Positions 34,262-46,319 of a DNA stretch of 64,000 bases are shown piece after piece (position 1 is the stretch's first letter; each line of letters starts with the position of its first letter). The stretch comes from Halostagnicola larsenii XH-48 (GTDB lineage Archaea > Halobacteriota > Halobacteria > Halobacteriales > Natrialbaceae). The stretch is taken from NCBI RefSeq assembly GCF_000517625.1, contig NZ_CP007055.1, positions 2,356,001-2,420,000 on the forward strand, read 5' to 3'. The notes under the pieces were generated by a model. It searched no databases. It worked only from the letters and a program-made list of their open reading frames with translations, and was not told the origin of the DNA. The position numbers were made by a program, and so were the translations under genes.

Positions 34262-34584
34262 GTTACCCCGACTATCCCGAACGCTAAAGAGTGTACCTTG
34301 TCCGGGACGGGTGAGTCACGCGGTCCCACTCGTTGTTCGGCGCTCATTTTTCGGATCCACGGGCGCGACCCGCTTTTGTTCGTTGCCTGCGAGAACCGGC
34401 GGTTTCGAGCGGGCGGCGAATCGTTTCGGATCTACCGGGTTCGCTCTGGATCGTGCAGGCCGGCCTGGAACGTGTAGGTTGCCCCGAAACGTGGAGGACA
34501 CCTTGGAACGAGCAGGTCGGCCAATAACGAGGGGTATCGTTTATGTCGATCCGCGAAAAGAGACACCCACAACCGCCGATCACC
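34262..34584. other. spacer with four 19-bp degenerate tandem repeats and UspA promoter
   Basis: No gene is supported in these 323 nt. Four 19-bp units at 34447-34522 share TGGAACGTGCAGGTCGGCC as an approximate consensus. A TATA-like CGTTTATGTC at 34535-34544 lies about 45 nt before the UspA ATG. Confidence 0.6.
34447..34522. repeat. degenerate 19-bp tandem repeat (4 units)
   Basis: Units start at 34447, 34466, 34485 and 34504; the first, second and fourth are clearly alike, the third is weaker. They are perfectly in register at 19 bp. Confidence 0.6.
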
Positions 34585-35022
34585 ATGTACGACCGGATTC
34601 TCGTCGCGATCGACGACAGTGAACACGCCGCATTCGCCTTAGAACACGCGGTCGACCTCGCAACGTCCGTCGACGCGGTCGTCTTCGCGCTCACAGTCGT
34701 CGAACCGTCCTCGCCGATGTCCTTCGGCGTCGAGGAAGTCGACGAACTCAACGAGGCGGCGACTCGGCTGGTCGAGGAGACGCGCGAGGCCTCCGACGAC
34801 ATCGATGACCTCGAGGTTCGCGTCGACGTGCTTCGGGGGGAACCGAGCGACGCGATTCTCGAGTACGCCGCGGAGATCGACGCGGATCTGCTCGTCGTCG
34901 GCCAAGGAGGTGCGAGCGGGATCGCAGAGGCGCTACTCGGCGGTACGAGCGAGCGACTCTCCCGGCAGACGACGACGCCGATGACGATCGTTCCCGGATC
35001 AGAACCGGCCGACCAGGGGTAA
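34585..35022 (+). CDS. universal stress protein (UspA family)
   Basis: 145 residues from MYDRILVAIDDSEHAAFALE, the family's canonical N-terminus; the frame is open 42 nt further upstream, but MYDRILV is the usual start. ATP-binding loop VVGQGGASGIAEALLGGTSE (G-x2-G-x9-G-S/T). A second USP within 7 kb of the one at 27877. Confidence 0.93.
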   Translation: MYDRILVAIDDSEHAAFALEHAVDLATSVDAVVFALTVVEPSSPMSFGVEEVDELNEAATRLVEETREASDDIDDLEVRVDVLRGEPSDAILEYAAEIDADLLVVGQGGASGIAEALLGGTSERLSRQTTTPMTIVPGSEPADQG

Positions 35023-35505
35023 GGCCGGCCACCGACAACTGTGAGATCGGCGGCCCCGCTAGGCCAACCGTCGGCTGCGTGACCGGCGACCCCGCTAGAC
35101 ACCGTCGAACTGTGTAATCAGCGACCGCTCGAAACTGAGCCGGCGTCCAGCACGAAACGGACGTGGAACCGAAATAGTGCGGAAACTGAAACAGTGCTGG
35201 AATACGACGGGTCTAGGCTTATCCGAGTGGTTTCGGTACTTGCGTTGTGAGCAACTCACACACCGCCACTGCCACCGACATCGACGAACGGGTCGTCGAT
35301 GCCGCGGGGAACCCGCCGGAAATGGACTCGAGCGCCGAAGACGACACCGCGTTCGTCGATTCGAACTCGAGCGTTCGCGAGCAACTGCTGTCGAAATCGG
35401 TCTCCAGGGAGAGAACGGACAGCAATAGAGCGAGCACGGCTCGTCGTCGAACGACGCGTGAGAAGTCAACCAACGTTCAACATGATGAAACCTGAATCAG
35501 GGGGT
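35023..35505. other. 483-nt spacer between UspA and Lrp genes
   Basis: It begins with three approximately 36-bp degenerate repeats (35028-35134). A GTG-initiated open frame of 82 codons (35247-35495) encodes a polar, low-complexity Ser/Asp/Arg-rich chain with no recognisable fold. I do not call it a gene, although it ends just before the Lrp start. Confidence 0.5.
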
Positions 35506-35988
35506 ATGAATCTCGATGACACAGATCGATCGATCCTCTATCTCCTGCAACAGGAGATGCGGACGAACCTCAGTCACGAAGATATCGCCGAGAAGATCGA
35601 CGTGTCGTCCAGCACCGTCGGAAACCGAATCCGACAGCTCAAAGAAGCGGGGATCTTGCAGGACTATCAACCGAAGATCAACTACGAAGCGGCGGGCGTT
35701 CCACATCACATCCTCTTCGTCTGTACGGCCCCGATCGGTGAACGCAAGGAGATCGCCCCACAGGCGACCAAGATCGACGGGGTCGTCAACGTCAGAGAGC
35801 TACTCACCGGACAGCGGAACCTTCACGTCGAAATCGTCTGTCTCGACGCCAAAAGCATCGAGACGGTTGCGGAGGAGCTAGACGAGCTCGGACTCGAGAT
35901 AGAGATGTCGGAGATACTCCGCGAAGAGTACTCACAACCGTTCAATCATTTCGGGATGGAATTGATAGAAGAATCAGGCGGAGAGTGA
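35506..35988 (+). CDS. Lrp/AsnC-family transcriptional regulator
   Basis: 160 residues from MNLDDTDRSILYLLQQEMRT; ATGs at 35482 and 35485 are alternatives. The winged helix-turn-helix (HEDIAEKIDVSSSTVGNRIR) is followed by the RAM ligand-binding domain (VVNVRELLTGQRNLHVEIVC). GGGGG just before the ATG may act as a Shine-Dalgarno. Members of this family sense amino acids or redox state. Target genes are not evident. Confidence 0.9.
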   Translation: MNLDDTDRSILYLLQQEMRTNLSHEDIAEKIDVSSSTVGNRIRQLKEAGILQDYQPKINYEAAGVPHHILFVCTAPIGERKEIAPQATKIDGVVNVRELLTGQRNLHVEIVCLDAKSIETVAEELDELGLEIEMSEILREEYSQPFNHFGMELIEESGGE

Positions 35989-36113
35989 GACGAGGCAGCC
36001 GGTATCAGCGGAGGTTTTCTCAGTGGTCACTGACCAGAATTGATCTTCTCTGCTGGTGTACCGAGATGAAACTGTTCAGAGGTCTTATACGACGGTGCGG
36101 CGTTACACCGGTA

Positions 36114-36425
36114 ATGGAATGTTACCCTCCCCAGAACCGCGGCCCACAGGATTCGGTATCCGTTCGAATCGTCAAGCGTATTGCGGCCCACGAAGGGGTC
36201 GATCCGATCGACTTGTCACCACCGCTGTACACCGCCATCGATCCGGATGCGCTGAACTCGCTGTTCGAACCACCGATTTCCGGTTCCGGGCGGGCTGGAC
36301 GGGTCACGTTCACCTACCGCGGACACACAGTGATCGTGGAGAACGCCGAGGACATAGCAATCACCATCAAAGAGCACAGCCCGAGCCACGATGAGCGCGA
36401 TACTGCCCTGTCACAAGAACGATGA
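36114..36425 (+). CDS. HalOD1 output-domain protein
   Basis: 103 residues. VSVRIVKRIAAHEGVDPIDL, PPLYTAIDPDALNSLF, and GRVTFTYRGHTVIVENAEDI form the HalOD1 domain, a haloarchaeal output module also fused to response regulators. It stands alone here. Its last codons overlap the start of the zinc-finger gene by 4 nt (ATGA). The ATG at 36114 is the closest to the domain; another at 36066 is in frame. Confidence 0.88.
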   Translation: MECYPPQNRGPQDSVSVRIVKRIAAHEGVDPIDLSPPLYTAIDPDALNSLFEPPISGSGRAGRVTFTYRGHTVIVENAEDIAITIKEHSPSHDERDTALSQER

Positions 36426-36622
36426 AATACTGTCATAACTGCGACTGGGCCATCCGCGAGACGGACGGATACACCCAGCACGAACGATCGAAGCAAGCGC
36501 TCGAGCACTACCTCGAAACCGGACACACGATCGATACCAGTACGACCGCGATCCGGCCGCGGGTACCGGCGGTTTGCGAGGGGGTTATTCTCGAGGAGCT
36601 GCTGGAACCGACGACCTTCTAA
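36422..36622 (+). CDS. small C2H2-like zinc-finger protein
   Basis: 66 residues: YCHNCDWAIRETDGYTQHER then SKQALEHYLETGHTIDT. The C-x2-C followed by His residues (QH, EH, GH) suggests a C2H2-type finger. Overlap by 4 nt with the HalOD1 gene implies translational coupling, and I recall this pair as recurrent in haloarchaea. Together they may be a minimal regulatory unit. Function unknown. Confidence 0.8.
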   Translation: MKYCHNCDWAIRETDGYTQHERSKQALEHYLETGHTIDTSTTAIRPRVPAVCEGVILEELLEPTTF

Positions 36623-36775
36623 TAGGCCTACGTTGACCAGTCGTCGGGAAAGAACCGTCGTGCAACGCGCTCGAGGTCCCGGTGAGACGCGCCGTTTCGA
36701 CTCGTCGTTCACTTTCACCCCGGGCGATATCGCAACCGACAGCCCTTCATTTCTGGGGCGGTTGCCACCCTCTAG

Positions 36776-39733
<2,958 letters not shown>

Positions 39734-39862
39734 GTTCGGCGTCCGTTTTCCTCGAACGGGGATAGATTCACCGAATTGTCAGTCGACGAATCGAAGTATC
39801 GGAAGAACCACTCGGAAGACGACGGGAGAACACTTCTCACGCTCGCCGCCGTAGCCACGCAC

Positions 39863-40954
39863 ATGACTCGAGCGTACGCGGCGATGCGGGACCGATTGCT
39901 CGTCTGTGAGCAGGCTAGCGACGGGAACGAAGGCGACGACGGGAGCGGAACCGGCGAGCGCGCGAACGACGGGTGGCAACGCACCGACCGACTCGAGGGA
40001 TACGACCTCGAGTGCGTTGCCGCGTCGGCCGCCGAACCCGACCGCGTCTTCGTCGGAACTTTCGAGAACGGCCTCTTTCGCAGCACCGATGGCGGCGAGT
40101 CGTTCGACCGCCTCGAGACGGGATTCGTCAGACACGACGGCAACGAACCCGAGAACGGGCGGGAAACAGCGGGCCACGAGGCCGTCATGTCGCTTTCGAT
40201 CAGCCCCCACGACCCGGACGTGATCTACGCCGGGACCGAGCCGAGCCGTGTCTACCGATCGACGGACGGCGGCGATAGCTGGACCGAACTCGAGGGCGTC
40301 GACGACCTCCCATCCGAGCCGCAGTGGTTCTTCCCGCCGCGGCCGAGCACCCACCACGTCCGCTGGCTCGAGGTCGACCCGTTCGATCCCGACCGCCTCT
40401 ACGTGGGGATCGAAGCGGGCGCGTTCGTCTACAGCACGGACGGCGGCGAGACGTGGCACGAACGGCCAGAGGACTCGAGGCGGGACAACCACACGCTGGC
40501 GATCCACGCCGAAACAGAGGGGCGCATCTACACCGCAGCGGGCGACGGCTACGCCGAGAGCGACGACGGCGGCCGGTCGTGGACCCAGCCACAGGCGGGT
40601 CTCGAGCACCGCTACTGCTGGGGACTGGCTGTCGATCCAGCCGACCCCGAATCGGTGCTCGTCTCGAGTGCGAGCGGGGCGTCGACGGCGCACACCGCCC
40701 ACCGGGCCGACGCGCACCTGTATCGAAAACGGGGCGAGACGGAATGGGAGCGACTCGACGGATGCGGACTCCCGACGGGCGAGGGCGTCGTTCGGGCGGT
40801 CCTCGCGACGACCGGCGAACCCAGTCTCGTCTACGGGATGAACAACCGAGGACTGTTCTCGAGCCGAGATTTCGGCGACTCGTGGGAACGGATCGACCTC
40901 GAGTGGTCGGACGAACTCGGGACGCAGGCGCCGCGCGGACTGGTCGTCGTGTAA
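39863..40954 (+). CDS. BNR/sortilin-type beta-propeller protein
   Basis: 363 residues from the ATG at 39863. Repeated Asp-box motifs: GLFRSTDGGESFDRL, RVYRSTDGGDSWTEL, FVYSTDGGETWHER, YAESDDGGRSWTQP and LFSSRDFGDSWERI. These are S/T-x-D-x-G-x-x-W/F blades of sialidase/Vps10-like propellers. No signal peptide is seen, so it may be cytoplasmic, an oddity for this fold. Ligand unknown. A TTG at 39776 would extend the frame, but the extension is polar and unlike the domain. Confidence 0.85.
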   Translation: MTRAYAAMRDRLLVCEQASDGNEGDDGSGTGERANDGWQRTDRLEGYDLECVAASAAEPDRVFVGTFENGLFRSTDGGESFDRLETGFVRHDGNEPENGRETAGHEAVMSLSISPHDPDVIYAGTEPSRVYRSTDGGDSWTELEGVDDLPSEPQWFFPPRPSTHHVRWLEVDPFDPDRLYVGIEAGAFVYSTDGGETWHERPEDSRRDNHTLAIHAETEGRIYTAAGDGYAESDDGGRSWTQPQAGLEHRYCWGLAVDPADPESVLVSSASGASTAHTAHRADAHLYRKRGETEWERLDGCGLPTGEGVVRAVLATTGEPSLVYGMNNRGLFSSRDFGDSWERIDLEWSDELGTQAPRGLVVV

Positions 40955-41093
40955 GCTCGGCCGTCCTCCACTCAGCAGAGCGCCGAATCGTCAACGGCCG
41001 GGTCGGGAGCGGAAACGGTGTCACTCCGCCCGTCCCCCGCTTCGAAATCCTTTTAGGCGCTACAGGGGGATACTAGAGCAACTGAGTGATATC

Positions 41094-41450
41094 ATGGACG
41101 TCGACATCATCTCCGAATCGGAGAACCCCATGTTGCACCGAACGGACGTCACGTTCGAGTTGACCCACGACGAGGCCACGCCGTCTCGCCTGCAGGTCCG
41201 TGACAGTCTGGCAGCGAAACTGAACAAGGAAGCCGGCGAGGTCGTTATCCGCAAACTCGACACCAAGTTCGGGATGCGAAAGACCGTCGGGCAAGCGAAG
41301 GTCTACGAAACCGCGGATTTCGCTCGAGACGTCGAACAGGACCACATGCTCGAGCGCAACAAGATCGTCGCAGACGGCGACGCCGAAAGCGAAGACGCCG
41401 CTGACGCCGAGACCGAGGAAGCCGCCGAAGCAGAAGCGGAGGAAGCATAG
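41094..41450 (+). CDS. rps24e: 30S ribosomal protein eS24
   Basis: 118 residues, MDVDIISESENPMLHRTDVT through KFGMRKTVGQAKVYETADFA, the eS24 core, followed by an acidic Ala/Glu/Asp tail about 25 residues long, a haloadaptation. It is first in an operon with S27ae (adjacent, 0 nt gap) and the Kae1-Bud32 gene. A TTTTAG box about 45 nt upstream may be the promoter. Confidence 0.97.
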   Translation: MDVDIISESENPMLHRTDVTFELTHDEATPSRLQVRDSLAAKLNKEAGEVVIRKLDTKFGMRKTVGQAKVYETADFARDVEQDHMLERNKIVADGDAESEDAADAETEEAAEAEAEEA

Positions 41451-41585
41451 ATGGCCCGACACGAGATCTACAACGACGACGGCTCGGCCGACCGCGAGAA
41501 CTGCCCGCGCTGTGGCGACACCTATCTCGCCGACCACGGTGACCGCCAGCACTGCGGCAAGTGCGGCTACACCGAGTGGGAGTAA
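41451..41585 (+). CDS. rps27ae: 30S ribosomal protein S27ae (eS31)
   Basis: 44 residues, ATG immediately after the eS24 stop. It contains [20 protein letters not shown] followed by CGY, the four-Cys zinc ribbon of eS31/S27ae, and ends TEWE. Archaeal copies lack the ubiquitin fusion. The eS24-S27ae-Kae1 order is conserved in archaea. The gene is short enough to be missed by length filters. Confidence 0.95.
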   Translation: MARHEIYNDDGSADRENCPRCGDTYLADHGDRQHCGKCGYTEWE

Positions 41586-41588
41586 CGA

Positions 41589-43397
41589 ATGCGAGTCCTC
41601 GGAATCGAGGGCACCGCCTGGGCGGCCAGTGCGGCCGTCTACGATTCCGACGCTGACGCCGACGGGGCGAGTTCTTCCGAGGCCGTCTTCATCGAGAGCG
41701 ACGCCTACGAACCCGACAGCGGCGGCATCCACCCTCGAGAGGCCGCCGAGCACATGCACGAGGCGATCCCGCGCGTCGTCGAAACGGCTCTCGAGCACGC
41801 TCGAGACCTGCAGGAGGCGGCGGACGAACGGGAGGCAAGAGCAAGCGGAGACTCGAACGCGGACGCGGCAAGCGGGCCGCCGATCGACGTCGACGAGCGA
41901 TGCTCGTCGGACCAACAGGCTGCGCCTGTTGACGCCGTCGCCTTCTCGCGCGGACCCGGTCTCGGTCCCTGCCTTCGCATCGTCGGAACGGCGGCCCGAG
42001 CGCTGAGCCAGGCGCTCGAGGTGCCGCTGGTCGGCGTCAACCACATGGTCGCCCACCTCGAGATCGGCCGTCACACTTCCGGATTCGACTCGCCGGTCTG
42101 TTTGAACGCAAGCGGCGCGAATGCTCACCTGCTTTCCTACCGGAACGGCCGGTATCGCGTGCTCGGGGAGACGATGGACACGGGCGTCGGCAACGCCATC
42201 GACAAGTTCACCCGCCACGTCGGCTGGAGCCACCCCGGCGGGCCGAAAGTCGAAGCCGCGGCAGAAGACGGCGAGTACGTCGACCTTCCCTACGTCGTCA
42301 AGGGAATGGATTTCTCCTTTTCGGGGATCATGAGCGCGGCGAAACAGCAGTACGACAAAGGGGTCGCAGTCGAGGACATCTGCTACTCCCTCCAGGAGAA
42401 CATCTTCGCGATGCTCACCGAAGTCGCCGAGCGCGCGCTCTCGCTGACCGGCAGCGACGAACTCGTCCTCGGCGGCGGCGTCGGACAGAACGCGCGCCTG
42501 CGCGAGATGCTCGCGGAGATGTGCGACCAGCGCGGGGCCGAGTTTCACGCCCCCGACCCGCGATTCCTGCGGGACAACGCCGGGATGATCGCCGTCCTCG
42601 GGGCGAAGATGTACGAGGCCGGTGATACGCTCGAGATCGAGGATTCGCGGGTCAACCCGGATTTCCGACCCGATCAGGTGCCGGTCACGTGGCGTGGGTC
42701 CGAGCGAAGCGAGGACCTCGAGAATGCGAGCGGTGACGGGAGGAACCGCGAGCGCGCCGACGAGTCCGAACGACGCCTCGAGAGCGGAAACGAGGACGCT
42801 GGCGGCGACGTTCGCGGTGCCGAGGCGCTCGTCGCCCTCGAGCCGGACCGCGGACCGCTCGGCCGGGTCACGAAGAACCGACGGTCGAAGTCCTATCGCC
42901 ACCCGGAACTCGACGAGCGACTGCGCCGCGAGCGCACGCGAATCGAGGCGCGGTTGACGAACCTGGCGCGACGCGAGGGCGTCCCGACGCCGGTACTGAC
43001 CGAAATCGACGCGCGGGAGGCCACTCTCGAGTTCGAGTACGTCGGCGAATCGGACCTCCGCGAGTCGCTCTCGCTCGAGCGGGTTCGCGCCGTCGGTCGC
43101 CACCTCGCGAAACTGCACCGGGCGGGATTCGTCCACGGCGACCCGACGACGCGAAACGTCCGCGTCGCCCCGGATCGAACGTTCCTGATCGACTTCGGCC
43201 TCGGCTACCACACGGACCACGTCGAGGACTACGCGATGGACGTCCATGTCTTCGACCAGAGCCTCGTCGGGACGGCGAACGAGCCCGAACCGCTCCGAGC
43301 GGCGCTCCGAGAGGGGTACCGAAGCGAGGGCGAAGAACGTGTTCTCGAGCGACTCGAGGACGTCGAAGGACGCGGGCGGTACGTCTCGGAGTCGTAG
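41589..43397 (+). CDS. bifunctional Kae1/Bud32 (tRNA t6A synthesis)
   Basis: 602 residues. The Kae1 half (about 1-365) shows LGIEGTAWAASAAVY, the metal-binding NHMVAHLEIGRHT and GGGVGQNARLREML. After an acidic linker rich in Glu/Arg, the Bud32 kinase half (about 405-602) shows LHRAGFVHGDPTTRNVRV and FLIDFGLGYHTDHVEDYAMD. The fused protein is the catalytic and regulatory core of KEOPS, transferring threonylcarbamoyl to A37 of ANN-decoding tRNAs. An extra 35-residue polar insertion at about 75-115 (EAADEREARASGDSNADAAS) interrupts Kae1. It lies 3 nt after S27ae, same operon. Confidence 0.97.
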   Translation: MRVLGIEGTAWAASAAVYDSDADADGASSSEAVFIESDAYEPDSGGIHPREAAEHMHEAIPRVVETALEHARDLQEAADEREARASGDSNADAASGPPIDVDERCSSDQQAAPVDAVAFSRGPGLGPCLRIVGTAARALSQALEVPLVGVNHMVAHLEIGRHTSGFDSPVCLNASGANAHLLSYRNGRYRVLGETMDTGVGNAIDKFTRHVGWSHPGGPKVEAAAEDGEYVDLPYVVKGMDFSFSGIMSAAKQQYDKGVAVEDICYSLQENIFAMLTEVAERALSLTGSDELVLGGGVGQNARLREMLAEMCDQRGAEFHAPDPRFLRDNAGMIAVLGAKMYEAGDTLEIEDSRVNPDFRPDQVPVTWRGSERSEDLENASGDGRNRERADESERRLESGNEDAGGDVRGAEALVALEPDRGPLGRVTKNRRSKSYRHPELDERLRRERTRIEARLTNLARREGVPTPVLTEIDAREATLEFEYVGESDLRESLSLERVRAVGRHLAKLHRAGFVHGDPTTRNVRVAPDRTFLIDFGLGYHTDHVEDYAMDVHVFDQSLVGTANEPEPLRAALREGYRSEGEERVLERLEDVEGRGRYVSES

Positions 43398-43539
43398 CCG
43401 CCAATGACGATCCGACAGAAAGGATCGGCCTCGATCCAAGTGAGACGATCGGCGACGATATCGCTGGCGCTGGAGACGATTCTTCGAACGGCGAGACAGT
43501 CACACAATATTCTTATCAGGCGAGGTCGTACGTCCGCCC

Positions 43540-43836
43540 ATGGCAGACAAACCGACCTCCGGAGAGATTCTCGGGGTACCGTACAACTTCGAACGTCCAA
43601 GTGTCAGCCGGATGCTCTCTTCGTACTGGAAGCCGGGCGAAGGAATGCTCGTCGAGAAGCCCTTCGGCGTCGGCTACACCCTGAATCTCGCCAACTGGCG
43701 GTCGTGGGTCGTCGTCCTCGTCGCGGGTGCGCTGCTCTATCAACAGGAAACGAGCGACTCCGAGACCGACGACCGGGAGGACGACGCGGCGGACGAACCG
43801 GTCGAAGTGATCGTCGACGACGACAACGACGACTGA
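43540..43836 (+). CDS. DUF5808-domain small protein
   Basis: 98 residues. GVPYNFERPSVSRMLSSYWK and KPFGVGYTLNLANWRSWVV match the DUF5808 pattern (W/YWxPxxxR/K...PxxFGxGWTLN). A hydrophobic stretch (WVVVLVAGALLY) and an Asp/Glu-rich tail follow. Probably membrane-associated. Function unknown. Confidence 0.8.
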   Translation: MADKPTSGEILGVPYNFERPSVSRMLSSYWKPGEGMLVEKPFGVGYTLNLANWRSWVVVLVAGALLYQQETSDSETDDREDDAADEPVEVIVDDDNDD

Positions 43837-44254
43837 TCGCCTCCGCGCAGGTCGACCCCGCCGATTTTCTTCGCACAGCCACCGTCATTTCCGAGCGACT
43901 GTGACGATCTGGGCTGGCGACTGAGCCCCCGAGATACGGAATCGTGACTGAGATCGGCGTCCCGATACGAGATCATGGCTCCGACTCGATCTGTTTCCCG
44001 GCGCGCGCTGTGTCGGGGCGAACGGACAGTGAGCCGCGACTCGAGGCCGCGCGAGGGGCGAGTGAGCGAGCGCGACGCGGAGCGTCGCGAGACTGCGAGC
44101 GAACGAGTCGGCTGGGGAGGGCGAGGCGCGGTACTCGTTGTGGCCCGTGCGAGCAGGGCGCTCGCTGATAGATCTCACGAACCGATACTGAAACGAGCGA
44201 TCCGAATCAGGAGACACCGACGACGCTTTAGCCCTCCCGAACGCGCCCTCTCGT
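43837..44254. other. 418-nt gene-free spacer with dispersed repeat copy B
   Basis: Open frames here are long because of GC-rich composition but resemble no protein. The stretch holds the hairpin at 44071-44089 and the conserved box at 44095-44133 described for the dispersed element. Confidence 0.55.
44071..44133. repeat. dispersed structured element, copy B
   Basis: A perfect 8-bp hairpin (CGCGACGC-GGA-GCGTCGCG) is followed 6 nt later by GCGAGCGAACGAGTCGGCTG and GGGAGGGCGAGGCGCGG. Aligned with copy A (4004-4042), the shared box differs at only a few positions. Confidence 0.55.
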
Positions 44255-44803
44255 ATGCCCATCCAGTTCGTCACCGGAAACGAGGGGAAAGTTCGCGAGG
44301 CGACCACCTACCTCGAGGGGATCGAACCCGTCGAACAGGTCGATTACGACTACACGGAGGTCCAGAGCAACGCGCTCAAGGACATCGCCGCCTACGGCGC
44401 GCTCGAGGCCTACGAGGAACTGGGGGCCGACGAACCGGTGTTGGTCGACGACGCGGGCCTGTTCGTCGACGCACTCGGAGGCTTTCCCGGACCCTACTCC
44501 GCCTACGTCGAGGACACCGTCGGCGTCGAGCGCCTCTGGCGACTGGCCCGCGGGGAGGACGACCGCCGCGCACGATTTCGGACCGTGCTGGCCTACTGCG
44601 ACGAGAACGGCACCGAGACGTTCGAGGGCTCCGTGGCCGGAACGCTGGTCGCGCCTCGAGGCGAGGGCGGGTTCGGCTACGATCCGATCTTCGAGTACAA
44701 CGGACAGACGATGGCCGAGATGAGCACCGAGGAGAAAAACGCCATCTCCCACCGCGGCCGGGCGCTGGCGACGTTCGCCGAGTGGTACGCCGACGAACGA
44801 TAG
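44255..44803 (+). CDS. XTP/dITP pyrophosphatase (HAM1/RdgB)
   Basis: 182 residues. The motifs FVTGNEGKVREATTYL, VDDAGLFVDALGGFPGPYSA, GEGGFGYDPIFEYNGQTMAE and SHRGRALATF are diagnostic. It hydrolyses non-canonical purine triphosphates (ITP, dITP, XTP) to monophosphates and so prevents their incorporation into nucleic acids. Full length, monocistronic. Confidence 0.96.
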   Translation: MPIQFVTGNEGKVREATTYLEGIEPVEQVDYDYTEVQSNALKDIAAYGALEAYEELGADEPVLVDDAGLFVDALGGFPGPYSAYVEDTVGVERLWRLARGEDDRRARFRTVLAYCDENGTETFEGSVAGTLVAPRGEGGFGYDPIFEYNGQTMAEMSTEEKNAISHRGRALATFAEWYADER

Positions 44804-44890
44804 GTTGGCGGGCCACTGACGAAGCTATTCTCTCCTGGTTGCGGGTCGATACCCGGCCGGTACGAACAGTACCTTCAAGAGGACGTGTCA

Positions 44891-45805
44891 ATGAAAACCA
44901 ATTGCATCATGGCTCCGCTTCGATCCGTCCTTCCCTCACTCCAACCCGTCCGCGACGGCCTGACGGACGACTCGCTTCGGTTCGCGATACTCGCCGGACT
45001 CGCGACGATTCCGTTCACCCTGCTTCTGTCCTGGGAACCCGTTCCGGACGACGGAGTCGTTCTCGGCGGATCCGTCTCGGGACTGCCGTTACTGGTGGCC
45101 GCGGTAGTCGTCGGCTACCGCTACAGTGACCGCGAAACGGAGAGTCGCCGCGCCGGCGTATGGACCGGGCTCGCGGGCTCGATCGGAACGGTACTCCTCT
45201 ATCTTGCGAACTCGGCTACCACGATGTGGGCCGGATCGCGGGAGATGACCGTGTTCGCCGCCGTCCTCACGCCGCCTGCCCTCATTCTCGGCGTCGGGCT
45301 GACCACAATGATAGCGGCGGCGATTGCGACGATCACCGCTCGAGCGGTCAATCGACTCGAGCGAGAGCATCGGATCGTTCCACCGGGGGAGACTCGAGCG
45401 CGCGACGTTCGGGACTCGCGCTGGTGGATCCCGCTCGCGGCGTACGTGCTTCTGGCCCCGCCCGCGGCAGTCGTTTTGATCGTTAGCGAGGGACGGAGCG
45501 ACGGTTGGTTCCTGCTGTCGGCACTCTTCTTGCTGGTACTGGTACCGCTGTCGGTCGTCGCGTTCGTCGCGCTGTTCATCGACGCTACTGAACCTCGACC
45601 GGACGGAATCACGTGGATCCCGAATATGTGGATGTACGTCGGCCTCCCGATCGCCGGCTACGTGCTCGTTTACCTGATAGCAGCGTATCAGCAGATCCCA
45701 AAGCCGTCTGCACCCGGCATGTACGGGTTCATCGTTGCACTCTGGGTGACGGCCGTCGGGTACCTCGTCGTCAGGTACCGCCACGTCGGCGGGAGGATCC
45801 GATAA
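44891..45805 (+). CDS. DUF5518-like multi-spanning membrane protein
   Basis: 304 residues from the ATG at 44891 (44885 GTG and 44909 ATG are alternatives). About eight hydrophobic segments, e.g. LPLLVAAVVVGYRYSDRE, ALILGVGLTTMIAAAIATIT and WLLSALFLLVLVPLSVVAFV-like LLSALFLLVLVPLSVVAFVA. The VVGYRYSDRETESRRAGVWT segment resembles the DUF5518 repeat of haloarchaeal membrane proteins. No catalytic residues recognised. Confidence 0.7.
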   Translation: MKTNCIMAPLRSVLPSLQPVRDGLTDDSLRFAILAGLATIPFTLLLSWEPVPDDGVVLGGSVSGLPLLVAAVVVGYRYSDRETESRRAGVWTGLAGSIGTVLLYLANSATTMWAGSREMTVFAAVLTPPALILGVGLTTMIAAAIATITARAVNRLEREHRIVPPGETRARDVRDSRWWIPLAAYVLLAPPAAVVLIVSEGRSDGWFLLSALFLLVLVPLSVVAFVALFIDATEPRPDGITWIPNMWMYVGLPIAGYVLVYLIAAYQQIPKPSAPGMYGFIVALWVTAVGYLVVRYRHVGGRIR

Positions 45806-45824
45806 CTGCTGGCCGGAAACACGA

Positions 45825-46319
45825 CTACTCGAACGGCCCACCGTTTCGCGGATCGCGATCCGGGCCCGGATACTCGTCGTCGTGATCCTCGACCGTTCTG
45901 TACAGGCTTTCGGGATCGAAGAGGGCCGCGAACGCGTCCGGCGGTCGGATACTGAGCGAGACTCGAGGCTGGAGCGTCAACCCGGCCTTCGCCGAGCCGA
46001 GTCGTTCGTCGTAGCTCAAAAGGTGTGCGGCGTCGCCCTGATAGGCCGACGCGAGCGCGGGGTGGTCCTCCGGTGGCTGTTCGACTCGGACGCGTTCGGC
46101 CTCGAGCCGCTCGCGGTGGGTGGCCGCCAGATCCGCGTCGGCCAGGGCCGCCACGAGCCGTTCGGTCTCCTCGAGCAGTTCGTCGGTCGCGACGAGTTCG
46201 ACCCAGGAGTGGCGTCGGACGTGATCGATCGCCTCGCGTGCGTCGCCGCCGACGAGTAAATCCGCCGCGAGGACGTCCGCGTCGGCGACGACGCGGGCCG
46301 GGTTCGGCTGCTCAGCCAT
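45825..46319 (-). CDS. PIN-like domain protein (DUF7384-type)
   Basis: 164 residues from MAEQPNPARVVADADVLAAD. The early Asp pair (VADADVLAADLLV), a middle Glu region (LLEETERLVAALADADL) and YQGDAAHLLSYDERLGSAK give the spaced acidic residues of a PIN nuclease fold. Its ATG overlaps the stop of a 51-residue gene by 8 nt (ATGGCTGA), a VapBC-like layout. Whether it is an active RNase is unknown. Confidence 0.75.
   Translation of the reverse strand: MAEQPNPARVVADADVLAADLLVGGDAREAIDHVRRHSWVELVATDELLEETERLVAALADADLAATHRERLEAERVRVEQPPEDHPALASAYQGDAAHLLSYDERLGSAKAGLTLQPRVSLSIRPPDAFAALFDPESLYRTVEDHDDEYPGPDRDPRNGGPFE

Noticed and set aside
35247-35495. GTG-initiated 82-residue frame before the Lrp gene
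   Set aside because: Low-complexity Ser/Asp/Arg chain with no fold, no good ribosome-binding sequence and unclear conservation; kept only as a note.
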